This document shows positions 18,636 through 26,769 of a stretch of DNA of 32,392 nucleotides, one piece after another. A program made the translations under genes and the position numbers. Source of the DNA: a virus; the IMG/VR virus record IMGVR_UViG_3300010885_033863, positions 1 to 32,392 of that record; one strand, written 5' to 3'. The notes beneath the pieces were generated by a model, which saw only the letters and a list, made by a program, of their open reading frames with translations, did not search any database and was not told where the DNA came from. Position 1 is the stretch's first letter; every line of letters starts with the position of its first letter.

Positions 18636-19590
18636 TATACGTGAATTTGGCCAGAGAACTCTTTTGGGGACTAATCTTTTTACTGTTAGTTGGATTCTTG
18701 CTAGGTTCTGTAATTACAATTGTAGTTACTGTTGGCCTTATGCTCGTAGTTCTATACCTGATCATTTTGATTACGAAGTTTATACAAGAGCAATTGACGA
18801 AATAAAAAGACAAGCAAGACAAAACGGATTTACAGACTTTCATTTTAGTTTTAGTGGAGGTGAGCCTACTGCTTATAAGAATTTTGATAATTTATTACAT
18901 TATTATGCTGATGATAATTCACCTTCTTATCAGAGTTTTCATATGACCAGTAATTGTAGTCCAGGAATAAAATGGTGGACAAAAACAATTGAAACATTAA
19001 AGAAGTTTAATCGATCTAGTATAACTGCTAGTTTTCATGCCGAACACGCTAACGAAATTGAGTTTGGTGACAAATTATTATTCTTAATGGAAAATGGTGT
19101 ACACATTACTATTAATCAAGTAATGGTTCCTGAATCATTCTATGAATATTACGATAGATGTTCTAGATTTCACGAACGAGGAATTAATGTAACTCTGAAA
19201 CCACAAAGTGATCCTACTGCTAGTTTTGTCGTAAGCGGGTATACGCCTGAAATGACAGAGATTATGCAGATAGGTTTTCCACAAAATACAAATGGTGAAC
19301 CTTTATACCAAATAGAATTACGAGATAGCAAAAATAATACGTATTTGTTTGATCAAGCAGAACGATTTAATGCATATGGATTTAATAAATTTGAAGGTTG
19401 GTTATGCAATAGTGGATATCAAAGTGTTATAATAAGGGGTAATGAAGTAAAGCGATCTTATAGTTGTTATGACAATGTATTAGGAACATTAACTGACGGA
19501 TTTAATCTGTTTAATCAATCTAAAATTTGTATAACTACTAGTTGTGTAAGTTCAGCAGACAGTAAGGTACCAAAAACAAAATGGATTTAA
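18592..19590 (+). CDS. Radical SAM protein with SPASM-like C-terminal cysteines
   Basis: This 332-aa enzyme of the radical SAM superfamily would bind a [4Fe-4S] cluster and cleave S-adenosylmethionine to start radical chemistry. The cluster motif is Cys40-X3-Cys44-X2-Cys47, followed by Trp-Pro, and SGGEPT at 88-93 is the SAM amino-group loop. The C-terminal third has further cysteines (WLCNSG, SYSCYD and ICITTSC). They resemble the auxiliary-cluster SPASM or twitch regions of peptide- and sugar-modifying members. It overlaps the preceding gene by 44 bp and the next radical SAM gene by 10 bp. The two are similar around the cluster (CNYNCSYCWP and CNYKCWYCWP), so they are probably tandem duplicates. 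Substrate unknown; no precursor-peptide gene is visible nearby. Confidence 0.85.
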   Translation: MNIVNTDFQKIPWNDIREFGQRTLLGTNLFTVSWILARFCNYNCSYCWPYARSSIPDHFDYEVYTRAIDEIKRQARQNGFTDFHFSFSGGEPTAYKNFDNLLHYYADDNSPSYQSFHMTSNCSPGIKWWTKTIETLKKFNRSSITASFHAEHANEIEFGDKLLFLMENGVHITINQVMVPESFYEYYDRCSRFHERGINVTLKPQSDPTASFVVSGYTPEMTEIMQIGFPQNTNGEPLYQIELRDSKNNTYLFDQAERFNAYGFNKFEGWLCNSGYQSVIIRGNEVKRSYSCYDNVLGTLTDGFNLFNQSKICITTSCVSSADSKVPKTKWI

Positions 19591-20555
19591 TTTCTATTGA
19601 AAACAATTGGAATGATGATGTTTTAAATATTGACATTTCTCTAGGAAATTATTGTAATTATAAATGTTGGTATTGTTGGCCTGGTAGTAATTGGGGTACT
19701 CACAAATTTCCAAACATTGATATTATAAAGAAAAATATCTCGCATTTTATTAATTACTACAAAAAAAATACAAATAAGAAAATAATTGATATACATTTCT
19801 GTGGCGGAGAACCTACCCACTGGCCTAAATTACCTGAATTTATAAAGTTTTTAAAATCTGAGTTTAATTGCTTAATTTCTATGACATCTAATGGATCAAA
19901 AAAATTAGATTGGTGGAAAGAAAATGCAAAATATTTTGATCGCATACATATGAGCTGCCATCATGAATATGTTAATATAGAAGATTATCGAAACCTATGT
20001 GATTACTTGTATACTCAAAATGTAGTTGTAAGTGTCTCAATGATGATGGATCCTAGAGCTTGGGACAAGTGTATTGATATGGTTGAATACCTAAAGAAAA
20101 GCCAAAAAAAATGGACAATTCGATATGTTGAAATAATAGATTCTACTATTAATTATACCGAAGAACAAAATAAAATATTAGAAAAACACCGGGCAAGGCG
20201 AGTTAATATATTTTGGTTTTGGAAAAATAACAAATATTACCGCAGTAGAGTTACTGCTTTAGATAAATCTGGTAAAAAAATTAAATTAGAAGATAACGAA
20301 ATTTTATTAAAAAAACTTAATAATTTTCAAGGATGGGAATGTAGTCTAGGAGTTAATTGGGTTAATGTTTCTGATACAGGAATGATTACTGGAACTTGTG
20401 GACAAATACTTTATAATGAAGATGCTAATTATAATCTGTATGATCTAGATTTTGAGAAAAAGTTTCAGCCTGTTATATGTCCTACTATTTGTTCTAAAAA
20501 AATCTGTCTATGTTCAATTGAAACTGTTATGCCAAAGAGAAAGATCGAATGTTAG
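19581..20555 (+). CDS. Radical SAM protein with C-terminal Cys-rich region, paralogue of the upstream gene
   Basis: This 324-aa radical SAM enzyme has the cluster motif Cys25-X3-Cys29-X2-Cys32 followed by Trp-Pro, and CGGEPT at 74-79. A C-terminal group of cysteines (WECSLG, GTCGQI, VICPTICSKKICLC) is dense enough to hold one or two auxiliary Fe-S clusters, as in SPASM-domain enzymes. It overlaps the upstream radical SAM gene by 10 bp and the following methyltransferase-like gene by 7 bp. Compared with the upstream paralogue, the N-terminus is about 15 residues shorter and the protein is much richer in Lys. The pair may act in sequence or as a complex. The reaction is unknown. Confidence 0.85.
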   Translation: MDLISIENNWNDDVLNIDISLGNYCNYKCWYCWPGSNWGTHKFPNIDIIKKNISHFINYYKKNTNKKIIDIHFCGGEPTHWPKLPEFIKFLKSEFNCLISMTSNGSKKLDWWKENAKYFDRIHMSCHHEYVNIEDYRNLCDYLYTQNVVVSVSMMMDPRAWDKCIDMVEYLKKSQKKWTIRYVEIIDSTINYTEEQNKILEKHRARRVNIFWFWKNNKYYRSRVTALDKSGKKIKLEDNEILLKKLNNFQGWECSLGVNWVNVSDTGMITGTCGQILYNEDANYNLYDLDFEKKFQPVICPTICSKKICLCSIETVMPKRKIEC

Positions 20556-21151
20556 TTGATATCGATCATGTTCTTTTCTGGATGGATGCAATTCGCAACA
20601 GCGATGATAAAAGTCGCACATTGGAAAGTTTTTGGAAAGGGCAAGTACGTAGTAAAATATGGTTAATTGATAGTATAGTACCCTATGTACCATCAGTAGC
20701 TGTTAAGATAGTAATACACGGAGGATGGAATGGTGTATTAGCTAGCCTTTTATTCCAGTCAGGTATTAAGATTGATAAAATCGTCTCTATAGATATTGAT
20801 CCAGCTTGTGAAGAAACAGCTAGGACTATGAATAAGATAGAAGAGATAGAAGGTAAGTTCCAAGCAATAACTTGTAATATGGTTGATTATGACTATAATT
20901 TCTTCCCAGATATTGTTATTAACACTAGTTGTGAACATATTGATCAAGAAACTTATGAAAAATGGTTAAAAAAGATACCTGGAGGATCAATAATTGTATT
21001 ACAAAGTAACGATTATTTTGATCTAGAAGAACATATACGATGTGCAGAAACAATTAATGACTTTAAAAAACAGAGTAAAGTCAAATCGTTATCAGCACTA
21101 ACATTAGAATTACCAAAGTATAATAGATTTATGTTAATTGGTTTTAAATAA
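20549..21151 (+). CDS. Class I SAM-dependent methyltransferase-like protein
   Basis: This 200-aa protein has a Rossmann-like methyltransferase pattern. VIHGGWNGVLASLLFQ at residues 55-70 is a Gly-rich motif I variant, IVSIDIDPAC at 78-87 holds the acidic residues that would bind the SAM ribose, and INTSCEHID (124-132) follows the fourth strand. A GGW(Y/N)G signature of this kind is familiar from marine phage methyltransferases of unknown substrate. The acceptor is not evident. It is the last gene of the plus-strand run and overlaps the upstream radical SAM gene by 7 bp. Its 3' end overlaps the convergent radical SAM gene by 18 bp, with no visible terminator between them. Confidence 0.7.
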   Translation: MLVDIDHVLFWMDAIRNSDDKSRTLESFWKGQVRSKIWLIDSIVPYVPSVAVKIVIHGGWNGVLASLLFQSGIKIDKIVSIDIDPACEETARTMNKIEEIEGKFQAITCNMVDYDYNFFPDIVINTSCEHIDQETYEKWLKKIPGGSIIVLQSNDYFDLEEHIRCAETINDFKKQSKVKSLSALTLELPKYNRFMLIGFK

Positions 21152-22318
21152 TTTTAAAAGATCTAATTTATCTTTGCTAGGATTTCGATCAAACAAATAT
21201 CTAGTTGGCGGAGTATCTGGCAGTTTTATATTTTTATTTTTCCAAACATCTCTTCTTATAATTTGATGTAAAAAATTAGTAATCCCATCCGGAACAAAAT
21301 TACACCAAGGACCTGATCGCAATTCTTCCATGTCGATATTTGTTTCATCGCACCAGGATATTAATCTCACAGTTTTATCTTCAATTTTAACCATTATATG
21401 ATATATGTTGTTATCAGCTTCAATAATTCTCTCAAATGATTTACCATTTATATTACACCAGTTTTCTACTGCCTTATATAAATTGCTTACAAACGGATGT
21501 TCAGTACTAGCATTTCTTCCAATCTCGGCCCCATTACGTATTCTAAAATTCTTAGGATACCAAGGGTTTGACGTAATTTCATTTAGGATATAATCTAATT
21601 CAGAAAAATCTACCATTGTATATGAGATATATCCAATCTTAACACTTTCTTTTTGCATATTTTTAATAGCACTTAATTGTTTCTTTCTAACAATTTCGTG
21701 GTCTATGTATTCAGGGTGATTAAGTCCAATATTACATCCTGCTAATCCTGCTTCTACACATTTATGAGCAAACTTAGAATCATTAAATCTTAACCCGTTG
21801 GTCATTACACTAACATCTAATTCAGAATGTAAATTTCTTATAGATGTAATTAATTCTGCAAAATCTCTTCTAAGAGTACTTTCAGCTCCTGCTAGTATTA
21901 TACGATGCACTCCGTCTTTCCCTAACGACATTTTTTTAATATCATTTAACAACGAACTAATTGGCACATCTTTGCTAGTATTTGGTAAATGATAACAATG
22001 GGGACATTCTAAATTACAACGATCGCTTCCTTCAATTAACACTCCGCCATTAAAATTAAATTCTGGATTATCTTGTGTGTAGTATATTCCTTTATAAAAC
22101 TCATAATCGTTTTCAATCATGCAATTAAATATACCATGTTCGGCACATATTTTAGCAATATAAACTTTGTTGTCTTTATAATATCTTAAAGCAGGAATAT
22201 GTCTATGGCAAAAATGACATAAACTAACTGTAGGATCTATAATAGTTCCTTTTATTGAACTATGTAATTGATCTATATATGATTGTGTGAAAGAATTTTT
22301 TTGATTAATAAGTTTCAT
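21134..22318 (-). CDS. Tes/MJ0619-like radical SAM protein
   Basis: This radical SAM protein is about 394 aa. Numbering below is from an alternative ATG nine bases upstream at 22327. The N-terminal module has Cys37-X2-Cys40, a basic and aromatic stretch, then ICAEHG with Cys61 and His64, a rubredoxin-like metal site. The radical SAM motif Cys104-X3-Cys108-X2-Cys111 follows in CNLECPHCYHLPN. This order, including the C..HG turn, is that of the MJ0619 family, which includes the archaeal tetraether lipid synthase Tes. The usual GGEPT loop is replaced by AGAEST (146-151). Tes joins lipid tails through radicals; whether this protein acts on lipids is not known. I prefer the start at 22318 because its ATGA overlaps the upstream gene's stop. 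The gene converges on the methyltransferase-like gene. Confidence 0.8.
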   Translation of the reverse strand: MKLINQKNSFTQSYIDQLHSSIKGTIIDPTVSLCHFCHRHIPALRYYKDNKVYIAKICAEHGIFNCMIENDYEFYKGIYYTQDNPEFNFNGGVLIEGSDRCNLECPHCYHLPNTSKDVPISSLLNDIKKMSLGKDGVHRIILAGAESTLRRDFAELITSIRNLHSELDVSVMTNGLRFNDSKFAHKCVEAGLAGCNIGLNHPEYIDHEIVRKKQLSAIKNMQKESVKIGYISYTMVDFSELDYILNEITSNPWYPKNFRIRNGAEIGRNASTEHPFVSNLYKAVENWCNINGKSFERIIEADNNIYHIMVKIEDKTVRLISWCDETNIDMEELRSGPWCNFVPDGITNFLHQIIRRDVWKNKNIKLPDTPPTRYLFDRNPSKDKLDLLKLFKTN

Positions 22319-24144
22319 GGTTGACATTTTATAATATCAGTTTTTTTAAGCCACATTTCATATGCTTGACCAAAACTACTTATTTGATGTTTTTTATTAC
22401 TAGTTCTATTTTGTATTTGATATGTAGTTCGTTGGATATTCCAATTACTAATGTCAACACTTGCTGTGATTGTATATGGATATTCTTGTTCTGGTCTATA
22501 AAAATATGCGTGTTGGAGATTATACAATTCTTCTTTTTGATCAGGTGACAATGATCCCATAGATTCAGCTACAGACAACCCAACATCTATAAAATATTCT
22601 CTATTTTCGTACATATAACTTTGCTCAAAATCAATTGGAAATGTCCATGCGACAACACTTCTATAGTTATCTGGTATTTCACCATTATTAAAATAATTAA
22701 CCATTAAATCATTAAATTTATCTAAAATAGGTTGGCATTTTTTATCTGTTTCTAGCGTCTCAAATAATTTATCGTAAAATGATCGATATGGGATGTCTAA
22801 TACAACTCTACAATACTTAGAAATAAATTCAGTAAAGCCTGATAAATGAAATTGTTCAATCATCCAAGTGTAACGATTACAATCGATAATATCCTGTGTA
22901 GTTAATGTGCTTGTGCTTTTAACCATTTTAATAATTTCTGTAGTATCGTCTATTAAATCGTTTTTGGCTTCGTCGGGAGTCTGTAAAACATCTTTAACAT
23001 CAATAGTTGTATATCCATATTTGCTCATATAATCTAGATTACCCATTTCTGATGTAGGAATAATATTCAACAACCAAACGTAGATAGATTCGTGTTGACC
23101 AAGTTCTAATAATTTATTTAAACCGTCTATAAAAGAATTCTTGGTTTCTAGTGGCAATCCGAGTATTAATTCGGTATAAGTTCTAACATTATATTTCCTA
23201 GCAAGGAAGAACATCTTTTCTAAATCGTTCATTCCCATATTTTTACGTTTTATAGCTCCTAACACATCAGTATTCAAACTCTGAACACTAATTGTCATAC
23301 CATACCCATATTTTCCTAATTCTTTTTCTATTTCAAAACATGTATCATTGGTATTTTTTGCATATGTGTTTTGTACCATTTCAAGTTTATTATTAGAATC
23401 TTCTAATGCTGCTTTCATACTTCTAGTTATTTCTAAATCACGTTCTTTAAAAATACCAAAATTTGCATCCGCATTTCCTATACGGAAAATAGGATTTTGG
23501 GTAGCCCATTTGATTTCACTAATAATTTTTTCCATTGGAAATTTTCTAATTTTTGTATATATTCCGCCCCCCCAGTCACAAAATGCACATTGATAAGGGC
23601 ATCCTCTAGTTGTTTCAAAAATCATAAACCAATTTATATCAGGATTCTCTTTAATGATATTATCAAAAACTCCTGTAGTATAAGGACTAGGGATATTTAG
23701 ATCTGATAAGCGTTCGCCAATATATATAGATTCTAATTGATTTTTAATTAAAAAATCTTTAAGAGCTTTAGCAAAAGCAGTTTCTCCTTCACCTATAACT
23801 AGACTATCAATAAATTTATATTCTAACCAATGAGATTCAACAGCAGGACCTCCGAATATTATTTTACAATTTGGATAGATTTTTTTAATTTTTTCGGCAA
23901 GTTTTAGATTATATTTAATATTCCACGCATAGACACTAAATCCTATAATGTCTGGATCGGTTATACGATCTAAAATATTTTGTTGTAATTCTCTCCTGAA
24001 TATTAATTCAATTAATTTAATATTTTGTTGTATATCATAAAATTGGTAAGCGTATGCCCATAGGCACCCAACCGAATATGGTATATACATTTCTGTACCC
24101 ATACTAAGTGTTGCTTGTGCTTGTATTAAATATAATCTTTTCAT
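22315..24144 (-). CDS. B12-binding-domain radical SAM protein
   Basis: This 609-aa protein is predicted to be a cobalamin-dependent radical SAM enzyme (class B type). Residues 1-135 form a Rossmann-like B12-binding domain: IPYSVGCLWAYAY near 21-33, DPDIIGFSVYAWN at 63-75, KIIFGGPAVES at 94-104 and VIGEGETAF at 116-124. The radical SAM motif lies in TTRGCPYQCAFCDWGGG, with Cys182, Cys186 and Cys189. A TIM-barrel segment and a roughly 200-residue C-terminal region of unknown role follow. Many relatives are methylases acting on unactivated carbons, others rearrange or cyclise; the substrate is not evident. TTAGGA nine bases upstream supports the ATG. The stop overlaps the downstream radical SAM gene by four bases. 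A weak TTGCTG-18-TATAAT pair lies upstream. Confidence 0.87.
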   Translation of the reverse strand: MKRLYLIQAQATLSMGTEMYIPYSVGCLWAYAYQFYDIQQNIKLIELIFRRELQQNILDRITDPDIIGFSVYAWNIKYNLKLAEKIKKIYPNCKIIFGGPAVESHWLEYKFIDSLVIGEGETAFAKALKDFLIKNQLESIYIGERLSDLNIPSPYTTGVFDNIIKENPDINWFMIFETTRGCPYQCAFCDWGGGIYTKIRKFPMEKIISEIKWATQNPIFRIGNADANFGIFKERDLEITRSMKAALEDSNNKLEMVQNTYAKNTNDTCFEIEKELGKYGYGMTISVQSLNTDVLGAIKRKNMGMNDLEKMFFLARKYNVRTYTELILGLPLETKNSFIDGLNKLLELGQHESIYVWLLNIIPTSEMGNLDYMSKYGYTTIDVKDVLQTPDEAKNDLIDDTTEIIKMVKSTSTLTTQDIIDCNRYTWMIEQFHLSGFTEFISKYCRVVLDIPYRSFYDKLFETLETDKKCQPILDKFNDLMVNYFNNGEIPDNYRSVVAWTFPIDFEQSYMYENREYFIDVGLSVAESMGSLSPDQKEELYNLQHAYFYRPEQEYPYTITASVDISNWNIQRTTYQIQNRTSNKKHQISSFGQAYEMWLKKTDIIKCQP

Positions 24145-24189
24145 ATTTTTTTATTCCTAATTTTAAATAAATTTTTTTTAAATAAAAAA

Positions 24190-24963
24190 TTATAAAAAAT
24201 TTATTAAATAGTCAGCAAATTTTTTATGTATATTGTGTCCATAATGTCCATCTGCTACATAGTAATCATCTTTATCAATTATTTGATTCATTTTGATATT
24301 ATTTTCTATTTCACTTTCTTTCCATAAATTTTCTGTAATTTTTAATTCTCTCAAATCGTATATTTCTTTTATTTGATTAAAGAACATTGAATCAACTATT
24401 AATGGAAATTTATTAGTTTTTGATTTAACATAATGTCGAATGCTAATTAAATCTTTTAGATAAAAAATTAAACATGATTCGCCGTCAAATTCAGTCCAAT
24501 AAGTTTTAGCTAATTGTTGTTGATTAATTGAATATAAAGACAGATTTGAAGCAGTTATACTTAGGAATGTTTTTTCAACAGTATCTTGATTTTTTAATAT
24601 TAAAGGTATTCTATATAAATTAGGTAAACTGATAATAACATTAGATATATCTTTCAAATTTTCAAAATCAGAAATCATTCGAATAAAAATAGAAGTAAGA
24701 GTTGACCCAGGATATGAACCGTTTATAATTTTAATATTTAATTTTTTTTCTAATAATCCTGCCCATGATAATTGTTTTCCGTAATCTCTAATTTTATTAA
24801 AATTGGGATCATTATATACCTTTTCCATCCAACTACTTCTATCGTCAAATTTTTTATCATTGAGTTTATTAAAAGGAATATCTCCTGGATAATCGGGCAA
24901 TATATGATCTCCTAATCCGGTTCCGTCAGTGATGCTATCACCTGTAATATAAATAGAATTCAT
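24190..24963 (-). CDS. SGNH/GDSL-family hydrolase-like protein
   Basis: This 257-aa protein has the SGNH blocks. They are ITGDSITDG with nucleophile Ser10, WAGLLEKKL and NGSYPGST (67-88), a strand VIISLPNLYR (109-118) where block III is expected, and DGHYGH (Asp238, His240, His243) near the C-terminus. The block III Gly-Asn is changed to Pro-Asn, so the oxyanion hole is non-standard. No signal peptide is seen, so it would act in the cytoplasm or on the virion. Family members are esterases or lipases acting on glycans or lipids. It is unrelated in detail to the SGNH domain in the 2116-aa adhesin. Its start lies only 23 bp from the divergent 2OG-oxygenase-like gene. AATAAATA at 24969-24976 on this strand sits five bases from the ATG. 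Confidence 0.75.
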   Translation of the reverse strand: MNSIYITGDSITDGTGLGDHILPDYPGDIPFNKLNDKKFDDRSSWMEKVYNDPNFNKIRDYGKQLSWAGLLEKKLNIKIINGSYPGSTLTSIFIRMISDFENLKDISNVIISLPNLYRIPLILKNQDTVEKTFLSITASNLSLYSINQQQLAKTYWTEFDGESCLIFYLKDLISIRHYVKSKTNKFPLIVDSMFFNQIKEIYDLRELKITENLWKESEIENNIKMNQIIDKDDYYVADGHYGHNIHKKFADYLINFL

Positions 24964-24986
24964 AAGAGTATTTATTGGATATAAAA

Positions 24987-25586
24987 ATGTATTTTAAATA
25001 TTTAGATTTTCCTGAAGTTCCAAATTTTGTTGAAGAATTAGTGATGCGCGAAGTTAGTAACTTTCAGTTAACTAGATCTAATGATATTTTAATAAGCACA
25101 GAAGAAAAATTTTTAGATAGGATTAAACAACCGGAAAAAGATTGGAATACTGAATTAGGTATACCAATGACTACAGTTATTAATAATGTATCAAAATTTA
25201 TTTTTTTAGATATACCAGACGAAATTTATTATTGGGCTAAACAAGAAATACCATACAACATTCTTGGAGGTAATATTCAAATAATAACAGGCGGAACTAC
25301 GATCATTCCTCATATTGATGAAGTACGCACAACTGCATACAATTATCTTTTTGAATTAGGAGGTGAATCTGTTTGTAATTGTTTTTATCAACCTAAAAGT
25401 GAATTTAATCATTTAACTACTTCATCTCAAACTATTATACCCTATGACAAAATTAATATGGTAGAATCTGTTTATATTGAAAAAAGAAAATGGCATTTGT
25501 TAGCAGTTAACAAAATACACAGTGTAGAAAATTTAGATCCTAGTAAACTAAGAATAACATTGAGTTTGAGTGTAATTAATGGATGA
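24987..25586 (+). CDS. 2OG-Fe(II) oxygenase-like (Asp/Asn hydroxylase-type) protein
   Basis: This 199-aa protein has a cupin-type metal triad pattern: His109-X-Asp111 in IIPHIDEVRT, then His178 in NKIHSVEN, then Arg189 in KLRITLSL for 2-oxoglutarate binding. This suits a small Fe(II)/2-oxoglutarate dioxygenase of the aspartyl/asparaginyl hydroxylase type, which hydroxylates side chains or small molecules. I chose the ATG at 24987; an in-frame TTG at 24975 would add four residues and is less likely. There is no strong Shine-Dalgarno sequence. It overlaps the aminotransferase gene by 8 bp (ATGGATGA), so the two probably act in one pathway. Three further 2OG-type proteins lie at 30147-31876. Confidence 0.75.
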   Translation: MYFKYLDFPEVPNFVEELVMREVSNFQLTRSNDILISTEEKFLDRIKQPEKDWNTELGIPMTTVINNVSKFIFLDIPDEIYYWAKQEIPYNILGGNIQIITGGTTIIPHIDEVRTTAYNYLFELGGESVCNCFYQPKSEFNHLTTSSQTIIPYDKINMVESVYIEKRKWHLLAVNKIHSVENLDPSKLRITLSLSVING

Positions 25587-26769
25587 TTTAAAATTAGTAT
25601 TTCCTTTTAGTTATAATAATGATTTTTCAAAAATACGGAAGATAGATACATATACAGAATTTGGATTTATAGAATCTGATAAAGATTATATCGATTTATG
25701 TTTAGGAAATTGTGGTTGCTTTATGTTAGGCTTTAAGAGAACTGACATAATCAACGATGTTTCTCAGAAAATGAAAAATACTCCTTTTATCAGCGGAGAA
25801 TATTTAACAACAAATCCTGATATTATCCAATTAACAGAAAAACTTTACCAATTAAGCGGAGGGTACAGATCTCTATTCAGTCTATCAGGTAGTGATGCGA
25901 TTGAAGGTGCAATTAAATTATCAAAATTATATCATTATTCTAAAGGATCAAATAAAAAGAAGATCATTGGATTACAAAATTCTTATCACGGTAGTACATA
26001 TCTAACTAGTAGCATCGGTAATCTTCATTATATGACTAATTATTACGGTACTCATACAGATTGTGTACATATTCCCATAGATATTACTGAGGAAGAAATA
26101 TTAGATAAGGTTAAGATTTTAGCAAGTGAATCATTATGTTTAATAATTGAATCTTGTTCTTGGAACAATTTTTTACATCAATATAGCAAATCTTTCTGGA
26201 ATCAACTTAGACAGATCTGTAAAGATAACGATGTTAATTTTATTATTGACGATATAGCTATGTGTGGTGGTAAAACAGGAACATTTTTTGGCTTTGATCT
26301 AGATTTAGAACCTGATATTTTTTGTGTAGGCAAGGCATTTTCGGGGGGGTATTATCCATTAAGTGCGTGTTTAATACATTCGAATATATATGATAATATT
26401 AAAAATGAATTTTTAGCACACGGATTTACCTATTCCTTCTCATTAAGCGGAATCTACTCAACAATAAAATATATCGATTTATTAGAAAACGGATATTTGA
26501 ACAATTATGAAATTATTTTAGAAAAAACAAAAAAACTTTTTTTTAAATTAAAATCTAATGGAATAATTTACGATTTTAGAAATTATGGACTAATGTTTAA
26601 TTTAGAAATTAAACAAACAAGAGAACACGAGTTTTATCAAAACGGATTAAATGTTGGTATAATAAACGATAAAGAAAATAAACTAATAATAATAATTCCA
26701 TTAGATGCTAATGACAATTATTTTAAACAACTAGAGGAACGATTGATCTCTTCTCTCCTTTCCGTTTAA
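25579..26769 (+). CDS. Class III PLP-dependent aminotransferase
   Basis: This 396-aa enzyme is of normal length for class III (ornithine/GABA/glutamate-1-semialdehyde type) aminotransferases, fold type I. SLSGSDAIEGAIKL at 101-114 is the phosphate-binding region, and QNSYHGST (133-140) holds the conserved Tyr-His-Gly that stacks on PLP. FIIDDIAMCGGKTG (221-234) supplies the Asp that contacts the pyridine nitrogen, and Lys252 in VGKAFSGGYYPLSA is the Schiff-base lysine. All catalytic residues are present, so it should be active. The amino donor and acceptor are not evident. It is coupled to the 2OG-oxygenase-like gene by an 8-bp overlap. Its last 47 bp overlap the convergent amidinotransferase gene. 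Confidence 0.92.
   Translation: MDDLKLVFPFSYNNDFSKIRKIDTYTEFGFIESDKDYIDLCLGNCGCFMLGFKRTDIINDVSQKMKNTPFISGEYLTTNPDIIQLTEKLYQLSGGYRSLFSLSGSDAIEGAIKLSKLYHYSKGSNKKKIIGLQNSYHGSTYLTSSIGNLHYMTNYYGTHTDCVHIPIDITEEEILDKVKILASESLCLIIESCSWNNFLHQYSKSFWNQLRQICKDNDVNFIIDDIAMCGGKTGTFFGFDLDLEPDIFCVGKAFSGGYYPLSACLIHSNIYDNIKNEFLAHGFTYSFSLSGIYSTIKYIDLLENGYLNNYEIILEKTKKLFFKLKSNGIIYDFRNYGLMFNLEIKQTREHEFYQNGLNVGIINDKENKLIIIIPLDANDNYFKQLEERLISSLLSV

Noticed and set aside
18592-21151. RiPP cluster with a precursor peptide
   Set aside because: Radical SAM enzymes with Cys-rich tails suggest peptide modification, but I found no free intergenic space or small ORF with a leader and core peptide; the idea stays open but unsupported.
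21134-21160. AT-rich inverted repeat at the convergent methyltransferase and radical SAM ends
   Set aside because: The stem is only A/T pairs in an AT-rich genome; too weak to call a bidirectional terminator.
24189-24218. Minus-strand TTGCTG-18-TATAAT pair upstream of the B12-binding radical SAM gene
   Set aside because: The -35 matches poorly and the surrounding DNA is almost all A/T, so a chance match is likely. It is noted in the gene entry but not listed as a promoter.
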